From Amylostereum areolatum (Eukaryota > Basidiomycota > Agaricomycetes > Russulales > Stereaceae): DNA of 64,000 nt. Positions 23,139-38,742 of this stretch are shown here, in pieces. The stretch spans positions 186,001-250,000 of the forward strand of contig SAXG01000065.1 of NCBI GenBank assembly GCA_012932865.1, in the 5' to 3' direction. The number at the start of each line of letters is the position of its first letter. Position 1 is the first letter of the stretch. The position numbers were made by a program, and so were the translations under genes. The notes beneath the pieces are model-generated. The model had not been told where the DNA came from and did not search any database. It saw nothing but the letters and a program-made list of their open reading frames with translations.

Positions 23139-26100
23139 ATGGGAGAGGCGTTCGGCCAGTCCATCAGCCCAGTAGACGTGATCAAGTCTATACTACGTCA
23201 ATATGCCTTCGGCGCAGGATTTTTCAGAGAGATTTTACAGAACTCAGACGATGCAAAGGCGACCGAGCAGGTGCGTAGTCACGAAACTGGCACCGGGCCT
23301 CTGTGCTGATCTGTGCTGTCTCCAAAGGAATTTATTCTCGATAGGCGGATTCACTCGTCCGACAATGATGCCCCGAAGTTTGCACCAGGACCTGTCCTTA
23401 TGGCATACAACAATGAGGTCGTCACGGACACCGACTGGACTGGACTCCAGACCATTAATAGCTCGTCTAAGAAAACAGACACCACGTAAGTTTTTCGTTT
23501 CATTCGATCGCTCCCTTTATGTGAACTCAATTGTCGCGTTAGGAAAACTGGAAAATATGGCTCTGGTTTCCGATCCACCTTCCATGTTAGTCTCCACCTT
23601 CCTTCCGTTTTCCTTTCTGGCGTTAATGTGCGACTGTTAGCTCACAGACACGCCCGAAATTCTCTCCGGCTCCTACCTTGCCATGTTCGATCCCCTTACC
23701 ATTTTCCACGCCGCAGGTGGCATCCGGCATAACTTCATCGAAGCAAGTCAAACTCTTTCCGATCACCTTGACACCTTCGCCTCGGTCTCTCCCAAAGGTC
23801 TCAAAGTTCCATTCAATGGCACCGCCATCCGACTCCCTCTCCGTATCCACGATTCAGAAGGGCTGCAGGCTAAGGCCATCAGCGCCGACGAAATCAAGCA
23901 GATCATGCTCGACTTCATACACGGCGAGCTGGGCGTCGTCATGCTCTTCCTGAGATCTGTGTCTTCAATCGTTCTCAAGGACATCAGCGTCACTGGGGAC
24001 GTTACGACTCTCGCAACCGCGCGCCTTGACCGTTCACCTGAGGTCACCGACGGAGACTTCACAACATACAAGGCAATTGTAACGGTTAGCGTTCCCGGCA
24101 GCCAGACAACCATTCAGTCATGGCGTGTCTTGAAGACTTCGGATTCTATCGGTGATTATGCAAAGCTCCTCGACGAGAAACTAGGATACCCAACCTCAGA
24201 CATACTTACAAGGGAGAAGATGACCCCCCAAGTCGGTCTCGCCGCACCTCTCGACGGACTCCGTGACAGTGGCCGTCTTTTCACCTTCTTACCACTTCCC
24301 ATATCGACCGGCTATCCGTGCTCCATTAACGGAACTTTTGCGCTGACCGTCGACCGACAACATCTCTTGAACCCGGAAGAACACGTTGCTGAGCGTTCCC
24401 ACGATAAGTAGGTGTAAAGTGTAGGTTCTCTACGCACCGTTCTGACACATGTTTCCTTAGGCTTCGGATAGAGTGGAACAAACTCATATTCTCCAAAACT
24501 GTTCCAGCCGCATGGTCTGCTCTGTTACGCGCCCTCATCCAACACGATCTCCAGGACAATATCGCGGGGATTTATCAGTTCTGGCCTCATCTCTCTGTGG
24601 ACGCTCCGCGCGGGGAAGCCATGTACTGGAATCGAGTCCCTTTAGATGTCATGTTGTCGGTCGTCCGCACTGCATCGGAAGTATGGCCATCGGTGGCTCG
24701 TAATGGGTTGAAAGAGTCCCTCGTGGCGCTGACCGATGATGTCCTCGTTGCCTCCGACGGCGACGATTCTAAGTATGTGGACGCTATCACCGCGGCGGGC
24801 GTGCATGTCCTACGCGTGCCTCCTCTTCTACTCCATGTACTCGAAGAGTCGACGGTGTCGTTTACACCAATGACTCCACAAGCTGTCCATGTCCGGTTGT
24901 TGGTGCGTCGATCCTTTTCTTTTAACGGGATGTTACCAAGTCAGATATCAGAATGATATCGGACCTCTCAGGCAACTCGCATCATCGGGCCAAGATCAAG
25001 TGCTTAGCGATATTCTTGTTTACCTCCTCTCCACGGATTCGATTTCCAACGTGATCGCATTGCCGATCGTACCCACCATTCGTGAAGGTCATGTATCCGT
25101 GCTGAGGGGCGGCTCAACGAGGTCTCATACCCTTTTGGGCACGGAGGAAACAACTCTTTTCGGCCCCTTCGATTCATCTGCCATCTCTCTCTCTGGACTC
25201 CCGCCGAATTTCCGACACCTCTCCGTGAGCGGCACAAACTTACACCTTCTCGCACCTTTGGATGTTGCGAAATATGTCTCAACAGCGTTGGAGTTCAACT
25301 CCCTTAGTTCAGACAGCAGTCCTCTGAATTTCGGGCTAGATCATCCAGGATATGTTTGGTTGCAATCTTTTTGGACATGGCTCTCGACGCAACAGGAGCC
25401 TTTCCGTATGGATGTTTTCCGTAGAATTCGCGATATGGCAACACTACCCACCGCGGCTGGCGTGACATGCTCTCCGGCGGCAGGGCTTTATGCACACGAT
25501 GACATCGACGCCGGCTTGCGACGCCTCCTTGAACGTTCCAAGTTTTCGTTTCTGCACGCGAGCTTCCCGGCCACGAAACTCTCCCCTTTCCACTTCATGC
25601 GATCGATTTCCGACCTCCCGCTGCTACTTGAACACCTCCAGCCCAATGTGTTTGCCACGGCGTCAGGCGAAGAATTTGAGATCTTCACACAATACTTGCA
25701 GAAGCTTTTGCAGAAATCACCGCCTTTGAGCGAAGCCATACGTTCGCGCGTTCGTAACTTACCGATCTTCCCCATCCTTGCACCCGCGATGCGCCCGACC
25801 AGTCCTGTTAGAGGCATCATATCTTCTTCTCGAGTCTTCCTCGTTCACCCTGACTCTCTCCTCCCAACGGTCCCAGGAGTATGCTATGTGGCCAATACGG
25901 AGTTGGGAACGGCGCTCGTTCGTGCGATAGACAGCACCATCTCGCTCCGCACCGAGGCAGACCTAGCGTCTTTATTTGTCGAACACCTCAACCGTCAAAC
26001 CGTCTCACTCCAGGCTGCGTTTATCCAGTTAATCAATGCGCGGCGTGATTTCATTCCAAACAACACGATTACGGCCCTTGGCCAAGCTCGGTTCATTCCT

Positions 26101-29100
26101 GTTGGGACGGGTTGGAGCTTCGCGTGCCCCATCGACGTCGTACACCCAGAAGCAGAAGTCGCGCGAGACCTCCTTTCCGTCAGATGATCCCCGTTTACCT
26201 GTCCTCAAAACCCAGGAGCAGCGTGACATCATTCAAGGTCTTGCCGGGCTCGGGTTTCTCATCACCACACTCACGCCCGCGATCGCGACCGAATGTATCA
26301 CTCGTATATCATCCACGACAAGGTCTTCGGATTCGACCACGCTTGCGACACGACTTCTCAGCCTATTGGAGCGTACATCTCTTCGCTGCCAAGATGTTCA
26401 ATTCTCCCACGATCAGCATTGGATTCCTGTTGAGGGAGGAGGCTTGCGTAGCGCCGATTCCTGTCGAGATGATGGCGTCGAGGCGCACCGTAGCCGCAAG
26501 CTCTTTGATCGCGTACTGGACGTTGTGGCTATCCGAGTATACGCTCCCCAACTACGGGCGCGTTTGGGTTGGGATGCCGTCGTCCACCTCTCGGTTCTCA
26601 AGAAACAGTTCAATGCCTGCGTACATGATGAGCCGATTCGTGTTGACTACGTCAACGCGCTGATAAACGAGTTTGGAAGGCGGTTTGAAGAGCTGGTGGA
26701 AGATGACATGCAGTGGCTCCGTACGGTGACGGATAATCAAGAGTGGATCCCAACTCGCGACTCTGGTTACGTACGGTCTGCTTTTGCCGTCTTCAAACTG
26801 GGCACGACCATGCCACCGTTCCGGGAGGTTTCGCTGGTGAACGCTGGAGCTCGCCGTTTCTTGCATGCAATGGGATGCTCGGAAATGTACGTCTTTTTCG
26901 TCAACCGTCCTGGTATATCTTCCCCGCTAACCTGTTGTAGTCCCTCCACGTATGGCATCATCCGTGCGCTGGAATCGCTTTCAATGTCCGATGCTCCTCT
27001 CAACGTCAAACACGTCCTGCGCCTGCTGGAAGCTCTACCGCCTGAGGCACTGACAGCGGACAACATAGACAATATTCTTATCCCGGGAGACGATGGCCGG
27101 CTTCACCCTCGAGAATGCGTCTACTACAACGACCTCGGTACGAAAGCCTATCTCGTCCCCGTACCGTTGCACTGCAGTCGCGCCCATCTCCACATCAGCG
27201 CAGGCCTCGCAGCTGCCCTCAAACTCAAAGACTTATCATCTCTTGAGCTTCAGGACGAGGACGAAGATGAGGATATGGGCTGAATCGTTACCCACAAGGA
27301 TTGGCGGTGCTCTGAGGCAGTACGGAGTAGGCCAAATCCTTGCCGAGTTCGTCGCAAACGCAGTGGATGCCGGGGCGAAGGCCGTCCACATGGTCGTCGA
27401 CGAGAAGGACTTTTCGAACCGGAAGGTGAACCTTCTGACGAAGGAAATGGCACAGTTTCAGTCCTCCCCTGCGCTGGTGATATACAATGATGCCGTGTTC
27501 ACCGACGACGACTTCCGCGGAATCAGACGGGTAGGCGAAGGAAGCAAGCGCTCAAAGTCCGGCAAGATTGGGCGATTCGGGCTCGGTGCACTGGCCGCTT
27601 ACCACTTGAGTGAGGTAAAATTGACAGTCTCTTGTCGCCATCCTCTTACTGACCAACTTTCCTTCAGGTCGTCTGGATTGTGTCTGGGGAATATGCCTTG
27701 ATCATGGACCCATCGAAGAGCTACTTGATCAGCCGTGCTTCCCGCAAGGTTAAGCTGCAGGACATGCGAAGGTATGTTGAATCATCTGACAAGGTAGAGC
27801 CCTGATGACGAACATGTTTACCTTCAGACTGTTTCCGGATCAGCTTGCGCCGTTGGAAGGGTTGCACGGCTTCTCCTCTGGGCAGGATCATTATCAAGGG
27901 GTACGAGCCCGAGTCTTTGCAGCGTATGAAATTGAATCATCTGACTGTTTTGCGTAGACTCTCTTTCGGCTGCCACTTCGTTCACGAACCCAAGCTCAAT
28001 GTAGCCAGCTGACATCCGCAATCGCCGACGTCACAGATGTCGTGAACCTTCTACAATCATATCAATATCAAGCCCACCAGTCTACGCTGTTTGTCCCCAT
28101 AGAGGCCGTGTCCGCAAGTCGCCGGGACGCGACGGACGACAAGATTAAATATATGTGGTCCCTAGAAGCTGTCAGGACGACGATACCCTCCCGTGACCCT
28201 GTTTCTCTCCGCGTACTTCATGAAGAAGTTCAGATCGTCACCAACGATCGAAAGGACAAGGCAGAAATATGGCGCAAAGGAATGCTGAGGATTCACAAGA
28301 ATGAAGTCCCGTCGACTTACCAAGCCGTTCTGACAAAAACCTTGCTTCCTGAGGAGCTTTCTGTCGGCGTGGCATTCATCGTCTCCAGCTTACCGCCAAC
28401 TGTCCCAGCTTTTCTCGCATCTTCCCCTTCCAATCAACACGTCTCTCCCCGCTCATATACATGCTTCATTCATCTTGGCCGAAGACCGGCGCAGCATCCG
28501 CTATGACGAGACTCTGGATGAAAAATCCGAATCGTCGTTTAATAACTGGCTCTTGACCACCTTCGTCCCCGATATCTACCTATCCGTTCTTCATCATTGG
28601 CCTCAATCGTCTGGGCCACCTGAGCCTCAGTACACTCTCACAGATAAAAGGTTCTGGCCACAGGAGTCCACAGATAAGCTGTCCAAGATGATCGTCCACG
28701 AGGCTGTTCCAGCAACTAGGGGAAGATACGCGTTTGGTGTGCGAAAACACGTCAGGCGTACGTATATCTCCCAAGGTGGCCGCTTTCGTGGATGGATATT
28801 CCAGCGGCCGTGACGTGCGTTTGGCCCTCGAAAGCATTGCACCGGACGATCTTGCCTGCGCCCCGCGGATTTTGAAGGACACAACCGTTCGTCAAGTTGA
28901 TCAGGCATATGTCCGGGAAACAATCAAAGCTCTCAAGACGAGGTTTATCCTGCAGTTCAACCGCGGGACCGTCAGCAGTGGCGATGGTCATCAACATTGT
29001 CCTCTACCTTTTAGCCGGAGAACCCGAGGCAATACTAGAGGACCTTCCGCTCCTCCCTCTCGCCGACGACACGCTTCAAACATTCAGCGCAGAGAGCGGC

Positions 29101-31630
29101 GGCGTGCGTCCTTCCCTCTGTTGGAAGATGAGTACATACGGACCCCCGCCGTGGCTTCGGGTATTTCCGCCAGGCCGGTTTGTTCATCCAGATGTCAATG
29201 GCGCCTACGGAGTCAAGCTCCTTGACCACAAGCTGAACATAGCTATGCTTGACGATCAGGTCATTGGCGAGCTTACAGGTGATCGGATCAGGGAAGCAGA
29301 AGATTGTGTCCTGGCGCCGACGGATGCATCATGGGTGCAATCGCATTTTTGGGCGCACTTCGACGCTTTCCACTCATTCGAAGAAATTGGCGGCAAGTTA
29401 CGCGCTCTACCTCTGATTCCGGTTCGCGACCCGTCAGGAAGACGCTTCATTTCCTACAACAAATGCCACGGTGTCTCCACATTTTTTGCCCCAAATGATG
29501 GCTCCCTCACCCGTGCGCTCACCGCCATGGGTGCTCTTCTTATCGATAGAGACTCTTTAGCGCCTTCACTTCGGAGACGCCTTGACTTCGTCGAGATTCT
29601 CCGTCCAGAAAGTCATCAACTTCCTTGGCTCAGCGCGAAGTGCGTTCGCAAGTTTGGTTCAGTCGGACAAGTCCTACCTTGCATCCTGGATCACTGGCGA
29701 GATTGAGACCAACGTTCTCTCGCCGGAGCAAACTTCGACTGCACGAACGCTTCCAATCTGGTCAGCCCAGAGCCCCGTGAGTGGAAGATCGTTGGCGGCC
29801 GCCGAATATGTTCTCATGTTGCCAGTTTTCATGTCCCTCGAACATACCATCCGTTTTCTCGGCCCGGGGAACTACGTGGAGTTTAACCATGCCCTCAAGA
29901 TGAAGTTCAATAAAGAGCCAATGTCTGTTCGTGAAATTCGCGGTCATCTCGCGATATCTGCAGGGACAGCCGTCAACTCTGCCGATCTTCCGGCACTGGC
30001 TCGCCTTCTACGGACGTTTGTTGACAGTCCCGGAAGTGGTGATGTTGGAACATGGATCGTGCCCAACGCGACGGGTGTGTATACGCCGATCAACCATCTT
30101 TTCTCTCGCACAAACGATCTCTTCATCGCTGCATTCGGTGGACGTCGGCCGACAGCATTCATACACCAGGACCTATCCTCCCTCGACCCCTTTCTCTCCA
30201 CATTAGGCCTCCAAGTTGAGGTCACTCCTAAAGCATTTCTCGAATGCGCTCTTGCTATCCAAGGAGCACAGGATCTCAGAAGGTTCGACGATGCCGCAAC
30301 GGTGTATAGCCACTACCGCGACCAGCTACCTTTCCAGAGGAACATGCCGTGGCGTCAAGTGGAAGATATCCGATTCATTCACCGCGCGGATGATCGAAGG
30401 CGAGGAATGCCAACATTCAACAGATACTCGGTGGAACTTCCCGACATCGTGGCCCCGTCTCAGCTTGTACGAGAGGAATATGAAGCTATCGCGTGGAGCC
30501 AGCGCGCCCGGTTCCGTGTTGAACCCACCGACCGACTCCTGGCAGAGCACAAGACACTGGGAGTTCCTACCCTCGGGGAGGTGGTGAGTGCATTGATTGT
30601 GTAATAAGGGCTGGTTGTGTTGACCTTGTATCATTGTCATAGATCAACCATCTTTGCGCTCTGCGCAATACGGCTCGAGAGAACCGTCACAGCCACGCGC
30701 TTGTTTCTGATCTGAAAGCGACGTACGACTTTCTTCAAAGCCATCTCGACGAAGTTCCTCTTCACGCCTTCGATCGCGAACCGCGGGATATCTTCCTGAA
30801 CGTGGACGAACCCCGCACGGAATGGCAATGGGTCACTCCGCAAATGCTCATCGTCAACGCTGAAGTGGACGGACCGGGTTACCAGAAGGTCCGCAAGCTC
30901 CTGGAGCCCTACGAGGAGCTAATCGTCGAGCTTGGCGGCGATAGGGTTGAGAATGTCGCGGTGCCCGTCGTCCCGGAATCCGAGCCTGAGGAGATCTTGC
31001 GTGTCCTCCGATCCGGGTTTGATGCGAAGCGGCGAGAGGGAGCGGACATCGACGTTGTTTTTGTCGATGGAAGCGGAGAGAGATATCCGGCCCATCGAAT
31101 CTATCTGGCCGCATTGGTGCCACACTTCAACGGCCAGTTCTATGCGTCTGGGATGCGGGAGTCGGTCACTTCCGGACTGGAGCCTGTACAGGTTGACGTA
31201 TCTGTCGAGTATGACGGAAAGGCCATCGCTTATATTCTAGGTAAGTCTGCCTTCAGCGCCTCAGTCTGAATACCGTATACTTGTTCTAATGCCGTGGGCT
31301 AGATTTCCTGTATTCTGGACAGGCGCCTCAAGTACCGTTTGGAGAGGTCCAAATTCTCTTGGACGCCATGGGCCTGTCGAACTACTGGGGCTTAGATCAC
31401 CTGAAGGATGTCACGCAACGCAAACTAGTTGCTCATCTCTCGCCTGCGACCTATAAAGACAGTGCGTGCTGCTTCTCCTGCCTGTTCTATTGCTTGTACC
31501 AAGCGCGCTCTCCTTCCTTTCCACAGTACGCGATTACGCGGAGAAATGCGATGCCGGCGTGCTTTTGCAGAGCTGCCTCGAATACGCAAAGAAGAATGAG
31601 CGGGCACTGAATAGAGGGGTCTCTTTGTAG
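23139..31630 (+). CDS. sacsin-like GHKL-ATPase/BTB giant protein, copy 2 (frame broken)
   Basis: Paralogue of 12710-21354 with the same domain order: GHKL module 1, long middle region, GHKL module 2 (EFVANAVDAGAKAVHM, VIYNDAVFTDDDF, GKIGRFGLGALAAYHLSE), second middle region, BTB-like C-terminus (VDGSGERYPAHRIYLAALV). Exons 23139-23270, 23328-23485, 23543-23585, 23641-24407 and 24461-24902 equal copy 1 in length, and exon 6 starts at 24952. An extra base near 26174 shifts the frame and gives a TGA at 26185-26187, after 925 codons. Further single-base insertions relative to copy 1 lie near 27281, 28400-28440, 28690-28730, 28975 and 29595. The last exons are intact and end at TAG 31628-31630, with a C-terminus (NRGVSL) shorter than that of copy 1. 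Without the breaks the gene would encode very roughly 2,600 residues. Confidence 0.75.
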
Positions 31631-32052
31631 ACGGACGGACTTCACAATCAATCACACGTTGACATGTAATAAATTCTTCGGCTGGATTCTTCGGCTCGTT
31701 ACTTATATAGCTTGTGAGCGGCAGTCGCAGTCGGAATACCCGAGCCTCGAGGTGAACTCGGAACTCGGAACTCGGCCCACAGGTGTGACGGAGAGTTGGA
31801 GAGGAGGCGCGCTGCTCGACCACGTGACCTATACTTTCCGATAAAACCTTCGCCAGCGCGCGTCGCCGCGTTCTGTCCTTGAGCTCCAGCTTCGAGTCGC
31901 ACCCCACAGTCGCACATTCCTCCCCTGCTCCGCCCAAGCTCGAGCTCTCGTAGACGTTGCATATCGCTGGGCCATCGACCCCCGTCCCCCGCCTTTTTTT
32001 AAGTACAACTCGTCAGTGGCGTTCAAGTCGCGCTGGCTCAGGCTGGCGCGTT
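31631..32052. other. intergenic, no gene supported
   Basis: 3' flank of the second sacsin-like gene. Only short overlapping ORFs without domains are present. Confidence 0.4.
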
Positions 32053-32062
32053 CCGCGTACGT
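32053..32062. repeat. left target-site duplication of the MITE-like element
   Basis: CCGCGTACGT, identical to 32562-32571 on the other side of the element. Confidence 0.65.
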
Positions 32063-32561
32063 CAAAACACCGCCAAATCCACCCACTGTCCCAAAATCAG
32101 ATTGTGGGATTGTGGGCGCTGGGACATGCGGAGTCTTCTCCGTCCCAAAATCAGCGGGTAATCGGGATTGCGGGACAACTTCTGTCCCAAGTTTGTAATG
32201 CATCACATCGGAAATTTAGCTTACATAACGTTAGCTTTATACATTTCTTGTCGTTCCTTGTGCACCGGAAGGGCTCCTGAGAGCGGGAAAAAGCCCGGAA
32301 AGGCTCAGTACGGTACAGCGTTGGTTTTTGTGAATGATATGGGTGAAAAATAGGGCGTATAATGAGCTTTTTCGACTTTGGGCGCAGGCAGAACCCTCCC
32401 CGGATATTTCCGGCGGGTCCCCGGAAGTCCCAATTTCTTCGTCCCAAATTTCCTCGACCAAATCTCGTAGCGCGATATTTGGGACAGCGCAGCAAGGCAC
32501 TATCCCACCATCCCAAATCCCAAGATCCCACTTGGGATAGTGGGCGGATTTCCAGGCGTCC
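32063..32561. mobile_element. MITE-like non-autonomous DNA transposon
   Basis: A 499 bp segment is flanked by the exact 10-bp repeat CCGCGTACGT. Its ends are imperfect terminal inverted repeats of about 30 bp. The left end contains AAATCCACCCACTGTCCCAA and the right end, read inverted, AAATCCGCCCACTATCCCAA. It has no transposase ORF, and its interior repeats the words TGTCCCAA and TGGGAC. A 9-10 bp duplication and long terminal repeats are what Mutator-type elements leave, so a MULE-derived MITE is the best guess. The superfamily is inference. Confidence 0.6.
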
Positions 32562-32571
32562 CCGCGTACGT
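32562..32571. repeat. right target-site duplication of the MITE-like element
   Basis: CCGCGTACGT, exact copy of 32053-32062. Confidence 0.65.
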
Positions 32572-34029
32572 AGTCCCGGGAAGTCCTTATGCCCCACCAC
32601 CCCGTCAAGCGCCTCTCGCAAGAGTCCTTCGAGGTCGTGAAGTCCCGGCTGTTGTGCCGGCCGTGGCTCATAGGAAGGTGAGCAGACGTGTGAATTGCTC
32701 TTCTGCTCGCCTTCGCGTGGCAGTCGTGATGTTATATCAGGGTCCCTGTGACCTGCCGTTTCTAAACGAACGGATTGGGATGATCGATTTTCTCTGTCTT
32801 TTCTTTCTGAGCCATTTCTTTCTCGCCGGCGTACTCTACGCGCCCGAGTGCTTGTTTCTGGCTGACGCGCCTCGTTTGTTTAGTGAACTTGGTCCCCAAG
32901 ATACTTGACCTCGGCGATGACACCTGGCCCGCCTGCCGGACGTGGCTTGGCGACGTACGGCGAGACGAAGTGGTGACGAGTAGAGAGCAGGTGAGTGCGG
33001 AGAGTTCTTTGTGCTTCTTCTTCGCCGGAGGGCCTGTCCTCCGTTGATCTATGATGCTTTATGTTGTTGCCTTTTTCATCTTACTCGACGCGTCGCCGCC
33101 GTAAGAAAGTAGCGACGTGCCATGATTACACCTTCTTCTGAGACCCATTTCGCCCTGTTCGTCTTGCGAGGGTATATGCTGACGAAGGGTGTGTTTAGGG
33201 TTGGTAGCCCTGCATCGTTCCCAGCAATATTCCGCCCGGTCCCTCGTCCTCCACATGTTCAGTGTTCTTCGATAGCCTCGCAGGCGCCATCCGTCTTCGA
33301 GCGGGTCGGAGGCTCGGTCAGGCTGGCAGGTGAGCAAGGTCTTTGTGCTTTCCTCCTCCTGCGCGGGCGGCGACCGTGATGCCAGTGTAACTGGACACTT
33401 CGTGCAATGCCTAGCCTTTCGGTGGACGAAAGGTCATGGGCGAATCTGCTCCTTCTGACCTCGCTGCGCGCGCTCGCTTTGGCCCCCTTCCGTTCTGGCT
33501 GCTAACACCGTCCATCGCAGATTCGCAACACGGCGCGCACGAGGGGGGTTTGGGTCCCGCGGCGCCGAATGGCCAAGTTCGACTTGCTCGCGGCGGGTGG
33601 GGCCGGACGTACTTGATATCGTTCTTACCACCGGTATGCAAGTACGCCATGGGACCTACGTCATGTCGGGTGCACGGGCATTCGAGATTCACTCTGCGCT
33701 TGCTCTGCGCGCGAGGTCTGCGCTGTGGCTGGCAGTTGGTGCATAGCGGTGGTCAGAGCTGAGCTATCCGTTGTTGCCCTGTGCGCCGTGCACGACGTCA
33801 GTGCATCCAAGATCTCGAAGTCGCCTTTGTGACGTCCTCTTTTCTGTGCGCAAAGAGTTGTGCGTCACGATCGAACACCTGTTTTGAATTTTCGGCTGGG
33901 CGTGTGCTCGGTGATGCCGTGTAAGGTGCGACGAACGGACGGGACTGTACACCCGATGGTGATAAGCGTACGTGTAAGATACGGGGGTGAAGAGCACGGG
34001 GGCGCGACGGAGGGCGTCTGAGAACGCGG
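32572..34029. other. no supported gene
   Basis: Contains short open stretches with nearby GT-AG signals, but I could not join them in a consistent frame. GC content rises toward the right. Confidence 0.35.
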
Positions 34030-35430
34030 GCTCTCACCCAACTCTAAAAAATTGCGGCGCGGGGATCAGGTCAGAAGAAGCGGTAAGCGGGGGGCGGGGG
34101 CGGGGATAAGACGCTACGGAACGAACGCGGGGGAAAGGGGGGGGGGGGGGGGGGCACGGCGAGGTTGATCGCGTTCGAATGGGGGTGTCAGTGGACGCAT
34201 GATTTTGGAGGACAACGGGGGTACGCCGACGGTCGGAGACGCGTAACTTGAAGGAAGTTCGAGGCGCCGGGCGTTGTAAGTATGTAGTCAATTGAATGGA
34301 CGTAAAGCAACGGGTTGCCGATTGCAGTCGCCGTCGAGGGGTGGAAACGACAAGGCCGTTGAACGCGGGGTTGAGAGGCGAGAACGGGGCGTGGGGCGGT
34401 CGAGGCAGGCCGATGGGTCGAGGATGGACGCCGTTGACGGACGGTCGCCTTGCGACTGAAGGGGGCGTTGACGTAGTGCGGCGTGCTCCAGGGCGATAGA
34501 GTTTCCCCGGAGAAGGACGGGGGTGGGAGAGGAAGGACGGCTATGAAGATCTGGGAGGTCAGTGAGCGGTCTGGGGGAGACCGAGGCGGGTCCTCGACGC
34601 TGGAGACGAGAACGATGGAGGGGGGGGGCCAGGGCGTTGACGGTTGAGTCGGGGAAAACGGAGCTGGCGACTTGAAGGGGATGGGGCCATCCGAGTCCGC
34701 CGTCGCTGACCTAACGGTCGTTCTGGCATAGCGTCATCCGAGAGCATCGTGGGGGCGCACAGTCATCGCGCAAGGAAAAAAAAGGCAGGGGCGGGAGGGG
34801 GGCGGGAGCGAAAAGGCGAAAAAAAAGGGCGGGAGAATGGATCAGGACCGCGCCCGCGTGTGTGTGCGCGCGCGCGTCGGAGCGGGGGGAGGATGTGCCA
34901 GGACGGTGCCGAGGGATGCCGAGCAGAGAGGGGCGGGCGGGGCGGGAGCGCGTGGGGCGAGATAAGAGAGAATGGGATGAGAGAATCGAAGAAGGCGAAG
35001 GCGAGCGAAGGCGGGGCGGGGCGGGGAGATGGGATGCGGGGTCGGAGGCGGGGAGGGAGGTCAGGTGAGCAGGGGGGGGGGGACGGCGGGGGCTCGAGGG
35101 CGTCGAGGGCGAGCCGCGGCAAGATGCCGGGGGTGGTTGAAATCGAAGGCGGTCAGATCGAGATTGGGCGCGAGGGGCCGGCGAGATCAATCTCGCCCCC
35201 GAGAAGGGGACACGTTCCTGGGCGTGCCCAACGTTGCAACCCTCGGGGTTATCCCGCGTTTGCGCCGGGGAGGGTCGAGGGCGTGGGCGATGGCGGTGGG
35301 GGCGGTGGGGGGCGGTGGGGGCGGGTCGTTGTGGTGGCGTGGTGGCGGGGAGAGGGGAGCGGGGGGGTGCTGCGGGAAGAATCGGAAGGGGGGCGGGGAG
35401 GCGGGGGGGATGCAGATAGTGCGGACCGGA
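34030..35430 (+). promoter_or_regulatory. strand-asymmetric G-rich upstream region of the CreA-like gene
   Basis: About 1.4 kb in which the plus strand is dominated by G and GA tracts (repeated GGGGCGGGG and GGGAGG words) and includes an 18-G homopolymer at 34137-34154. The long ORFs on both strands are made of Gly/Arg/Glu or Pro/Ser runs and are composition artefacts. Many sites fit the CreA consensus SYGGRG (for example GCGGGG), so autoregulation is possible but unproven. The region ends about 365 bp before the start codon. Confidence 0.4.
34137..34154 (+). repeat. 18-nt poly-G tract
   Basis: Uninterrupted G18 embedded in other G-runs. It is a strong candidate for G-quadruplex formation and also for sequencing length error. 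Confidence 0.9.
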
Positions 35431-35744
35431 AGAGCCGGGTGGAGGGGACGAGCTTATCGACCTCGTCTCTTTCCCTCTCCGGGGGTTTTTTTCACGTGGA
35501 AAGGGCCCTCTTCCGCTCATCCATCTTGCTCAAGAACGCGCGCTCGACGAACGCGAGCATTCACCGCCTTTGGATCGCCCCTCTTAGTACGCTCGGCCCG
35601 TCCGTGTTTTTTCCCATCGCCCCGCGTCCCCCCGCAACATCCGCGTTTGGGATCCTGTCCGTGCCCCCTCGCCTCCTTTCTTCTTCCCGCCTTCCAGCTT
35701 CCAGACCGGTCGCAGCAGAACAGACCCTTAGAGCTGCTCTTGCC

Positions 35745-35750
35745 TTTATA
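35745..35750 (+). promoter_or_regulatory. TATA-like box of the CreA-like gene
   Basis: TTTATA lies 45 nt upstream of the start codon, just after the compositional switch from G-rich to C/T-rich. Confidence 0.35.
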
Positions 35751-35794
35751 CCCTCCTCTTCTCCGTCTTGGACACCCCCACTTTGCTCGACACC

Positions 35795-38740
<2,946 letters not shown>

Positions 38741-38742
38741 AA

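Larger units (their letters stand above)
21490..31630. repeat. tandem duplication, unit 2 (KIN17 pseudogene + sacsin-like)
   Basis: Second copy of the unit described at 11105-21354, in the same orientation. Similarity runs from the truncated KIN17 3' part through the divergent promoter to just beyond the end of the sacsin-like gene (about 31,685), where the 3' flanks diverge. Confidence 0.9.

Noticed and set aside
16592..29720. Explaining the frame breaks of the sacsin-like genes as introns
   Set aside because: At the sites examined the two copies differ by exactly one base with conserved sequence on both sides and no GT-AG pair that would remove the shift.
32589..33616. A possible four-exon gene just right of the MITE-like element
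   Set aside because: Each piece has nearby GT-AG signals, but the first join gives a frame that stops within eight codons, and no piece has a recognisable domain.
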